Shown piece by piece: positions 61,321 through 64,000 of a stretch of DNA of 64,000 bases. The DNA is from Oryza sativa Japonica Group (taxonomy: Eukaryota > Streptophyta > Magnoliopsida > Poales > Poaceae): positions 29,152,501-29,216,500 of the forward strand of contig NC_089039.1 in the NCBI RefSeq assembly GCF_034140825.1, given 5' to 3'. The notes beneath the pieces are model-generated. The model had not been told where the DNA came from and ran no database searches. It worked only from the letters and a program-made list of their open reading frames with translations. Numbering within the stretch: position 1 is the first letter of the stretch; each line of letters begins with the position of its first letter. The position numbers and the translations under genes are program-made.

Positions 61321-63224
61321 GTCGCTCTTAATTATTATGCTTGGTGTCTGCATTGTAACTGTATCTGCGTTTGATCTTTGCCGATCTGTGAATGTTGTGA
61401 TTGAGGTGGTATCAGTATCATATCCGTCGATGTTTTTTGAGTTTTTTTTTTTATATTTACTCGTGGGCACCAGCACAAGGTCATTGCTATGGCTGAGCTG
61501 GAACACCGACCTAAACTCCCTATGGAAGCTTATCCTCGAGATTAGGCTGGCACCGGCATCGTCCTGCTCCTCCATCCGTCCGTTGTGCCGCCGCCGCCAT
61601 TGGTAGAGGGCTGATGATCCACTAAAAGTTTCTTCCATGGATCCATGGGATGTGAGGGCTGGAGGTTCTACAGATCGGATGGAGGGGAGGCTGAAGGTTG
61701 AAGATGAAGAAGGATTTCGCGATTTGGGCCGGCTACGAAGAGCAGCCCACGACCGCTCAGTCTTCAAAATTTGGTCCGGTCCACTCCGAGCAAAGGGCCC
61801 ACGGTGTCAGCTCACATCAGCCGGCCCCGGCCCAGTCGGCTGACTGCGTTCCCCAATTCGCCACCTCCCCTCTCCCTAACCCCTAACCCCTAACCTACAG
61901 GCGCGGGCGACGGCCGTGGACCGGCGGCGAGACGGCCGGCAGCGCGTGGCCCGTGTGCGTGCCGCAAGCAGGCGGCGGCGTCCGGAGAGACGTGAGCGGG
62001 CGGGCCAGGCGGCGGTCCAGCGCCGCCGCACGGGTGGGGAGGTCGCGAGCCGTGAGCCAGCGAGGACGCAAGGTGGGCAGGCAGCGGCGCAGCACTTCAG
62101 TGGCCGGCAACGACGCAGCGTGTATCAGCAACCCGGTGATTGGAATTGAAATTGAAATCGGTAACCTGCTAACCTCTAATAGTAATACGCAAACCTCTAA
62201 TACTAATACGCATAGACAGTCTAAAATACTAATACGCATAGACAGTCTAAAATAGTGTCTCAATGGTTCATGTTCAGTGAGGTAGTGATTCAAATTTATA
62301 ATTGGTTTCTATACATTTTTAGATTGTCAACATGTCAAAAAAGAACACTGCTCACGTATTACGCATTATTCTAGTGTCCCAGCAACACAAATACCAGCGA
62401 TCCTACATATCATTAGTTAGGTGTATGTCTACTTTGAACTATGACATGTAGCCAATTTATACGTGAGACATGTTTCGATTTATGCTGGCCTAATTTGTTC
62501 AGCCCCCACTATTATTTTTTCTTGGATCTGCCCAGCCTCCATTGATGATTTTGTTTACCTCTTGCTACGTGTTCACTGTGCGATTTGTTGTGCTGAAAAG
62601 TTTTTTGTTCTCTCTCCAAAAGATCTACTGTTAGTCTGTCAAAGTTCAGTTTGAAGTAGTGATTTCTGAATCTCGTCGGGGAAATCAGTCATTTGTTTCG
62701 TTGAGCTGTTTGGCGAAGCAACTGTGTCATTTCATTGTGCTAACTGCTAAGATCGTGTCAGTAAAGATTTATGATGTCTACTTGTACTTATGCTGTGACC
62801 TGTTTGAGGTCTTATCTTGACATTCTATCTTATTACACTTTGATAATTAAATCGAGAAATTGATTATCTATACTCTTCGTTATGCTAACTGCTAAGATCA
62901 TGCGAAGATTTATGGTGTCTACTTCTACTTATGCTGTGACCTGTTTGAGATCTTATTATGCTTTAGTAATTATATTGACAAATTAGTTATCTATACTCTT
63001 TATTATGCTTTGATAATTATATTGGCAAATTGGTTATCTATACTCTTTTTAAAGAACAAAATAGTGGTGGTGGAGGCAGTTAATTTGCCACCCCACCAAC
63101 TCTGTCGATATTTTTTTTTACCAACTACTTCTGTTCTGTTCTTAATTTTATTTCTGGGTCTGATTAATTTAAGATGTTGATTACATTGGACATGGCTTGA
63201 TTTTATTTGTACTAACACCAACAG
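61321..63224 (+). other. Promoter and leader region of RICESLEEPER gene 2
   Basis: A GC-rich stretch at about 61790-62100 could be an untranslated first exon. A likely leader acceptor CCAACAG ends at 63224, 33 bases before the ATG, the same arrangement as in gene 1. In between are short tandem repeats: ACTAATACGCATAGACAGTC (62170-62250) and a unit of about 120-145 bp (62740-63050). A frame on the minus strand (61767-61270) is not supported as a gene. Confidence 0.45.
62740..63050. repeat. Imperfect tandem repeat, about 2.3 copies
   Basis: ATGCTAACTGCTAAGATC, then ACTTATGCTGTGACCTGTTT, and then GTTATCTATACTCTT recur with spacings of about 120-145 bp. The third copy is partial. It lies in the presumed leader intron of the second RICESLEEPER gene. 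Confidence 0.75.
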
Positions 63225-63257
63225 GTTTTTGGGTTCCACCAGCTGGTCTTTCTTAGG

Positions 63258-64000
63258 ATGTGTGAACCAAGTGGCAGTGATGATGCAATGGTGCATGCCA
63301 GTGAGATGGTTGATGGTGATGAGATGATCCACGGCAATGAGATGGTAGTTCATGACAGTGTGATGATCGATGGTAACGAGATGGTTCAAGAGAACGTCAT
63401 GGTCCATGGGAGTGGTGAGATGGTTCAAGGAAGTGAGATGGTCCATAATAATGAAATCATTCAAGTTAATGACATGATACAAGTCAACGAGATGGTCAAT
63501 GGTGATAAGATGGCCCATGGTCATGAGTTGGTCGGTGTTGAGTTGACCACGCCAACCGCATCAAGACGCCGGAGAAAAAAGTCAGTTGTCTGGGAGCACT
63601 TCACGATTGAAGAAATGCCTGGGGGAGTTTCACGAGCATCCTGCAATCTATGCAAGCAAACCTTCGCATACAGTTGCGGCTCAAAAATTTCAGGTACTAG
63701 CCATCTCAAGAGGCATATCACCCTGGCTTCATGTCCCATGTTGAAAAATGAGGATATGAAACTTTCATTGCCTTTAGCGACAGTAACTAACAATGATGGT
63801 GAGGGTTGTGCAGAACGTGTTGCTAAAAGGCATTACAGATCTACTGGCTATGCAAATGCTATGTTTGATCAAGACCGCACCTGCTCGAATCTGGCTAAGA
63901 TGATAATTTTGCATGACTACCCACTTCACATTGTCGAACAGCGAGGCTTCACTGCATTTATTGGGAGTTTGCAGCCTCGTTTCAGGGTGATAGATGTTGA
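63258..64000 (+). CDS. Second RICESLEEPER-type BED/hAT gene (cut by window end)
   Basis: Open from the ATG at 63258 to the window end (247 codons so far). Residues about 10-95 are a repeat of roughly 14 units of six residues with consensus MVxGNE (MVDGDE, MIHGNE, MIDGNE, MVQGSE, MVNGDK). Basic RRRRKKS and a BED zinc finger follow (CNLCKQTFAYSCGS, HLKRHIT), then the start of the hAT region (SNLAKMIILHDYPLHIVEQ). From the RRRRKKS motif on it is very close to the gene at 54146, with the same spacing, so it is its tandem paralogue. The first copy has only a few such repeat units. The frame shows no damage inside the window. Confidence 0.88.
   Translation, partial: MCEPSGSDDAMVHASEMVDGDEMIHGNEMVVHDSVMIDGNEMVQENVMVHGSGEMVQGSEMVHNNEIIQVNDMIQVNEMVNGDKMAHGHELVGVELTTPTASRRRRKKSVVWEHFTIEEMPGGVSRASCNLCKQTFAYSCGSKISGTSHLKRHITLASCPMLKNEDMKLSLPLATVTNNDGEGCAERVAKRHYRSTGYANAMFDQDRTCSNLAKMIILHDYPLHIVEQRGFTAFIGSLQPRFRVIDV

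Noticed and set aside
61270-61767. Minus-strand frame of 165 codons
   Set aside because: Extends into the inverted end of the TIR element and shows no protein family; likely chance.
61860-61900. Telomere-like CCCTAACCCCTAACC repeat
   Set aside because: Only about three units, and the plant telomere unit is CCCTAAA, not CCCCTAA. Too short and off-consensus to be an interstitial telomere.
63003-63524. Minus-strand frame rich in DHL repeats
   Set aside because: It is the antisense shadow of the 18-bp repeat in the second RICESLEEPER gene.

Overview
This window is plant nuclear DNA, almost certainly rice (Oryza). The clues are intron-bearing plant genes, GC-rich intronless grass-type genes, many Stowaway- and Tourist-like MITEs, and a Tat-lineage Gypsy element. 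The run of a plastid-type solanesyl diphosphate synthase (403 aa, the length I remember for OsSPS2), a TDY-type MAP kinase, a group IIc WRKY gene and a RICESLEEPER-type BED/hAT gene fits my memory of rice chromosome 5. That placement is recall, not a search result.

Layout. Positions 1-15,640 hold no host gene that I can support. They are a stack of transposons: a foldback MITE (1,229-1,635), a minus-strand LTR with its primer-binding site (2,100-3,285 plus 15,627-15,638), a Tat-type Gypsy element inserted in that LTR (3,286-15,621, target duplication ACACC), and a hAT DNA transposon inserted in the Gypsy (9,503-12,967, 8-bp target duplication). The Gypsy carries a long antisense coiled-coil reading frame.

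The gene-rich core runs from 17.9 to 46 kb: solanesyl diphosphate synthase (+, 6 exons), MAP kinase (+, 10 exons), three intronless serine carboxypeptidase-like genes in tandem (+), a decayed fourth carboxypeptidase remnant, a 4-kb probable solo LTR, and the WRKY gene (-, 3 exons). MITEs sit between these genes, including a 914-bp foldback MULE-like element with a 10-bp target duplication.

From 46 to 52 kb the DNA is AT-rich, packed with MITEs and has no gene I can support. From 52 kb to the end there are two tandem RICESLEEPER-type genes, domesticated hAT transposase homologues. The first is complete; the second runs off the window and has an expanded six-residue repeat at its N-terminus. 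Between them lie an exon-like fragment of unknown origin, an AT-rich element built of tandem repeats, the last two exons of a CDPK-related kinase, and a TIR-bounded element with GC-rich contents.

The host genes do not form one pathway: plastid isoprenoid synthesis, MAPK signalling, peptidase/acyltransferase-type secreted enzymes, a transcription factor and transposase-derived DNA-binding proteins are simply neighbours. The main local processes I see are tandem duplication (carboxypeptidases, RICESLEEPERs), probable gene conversion, and repeated transposon insertion.
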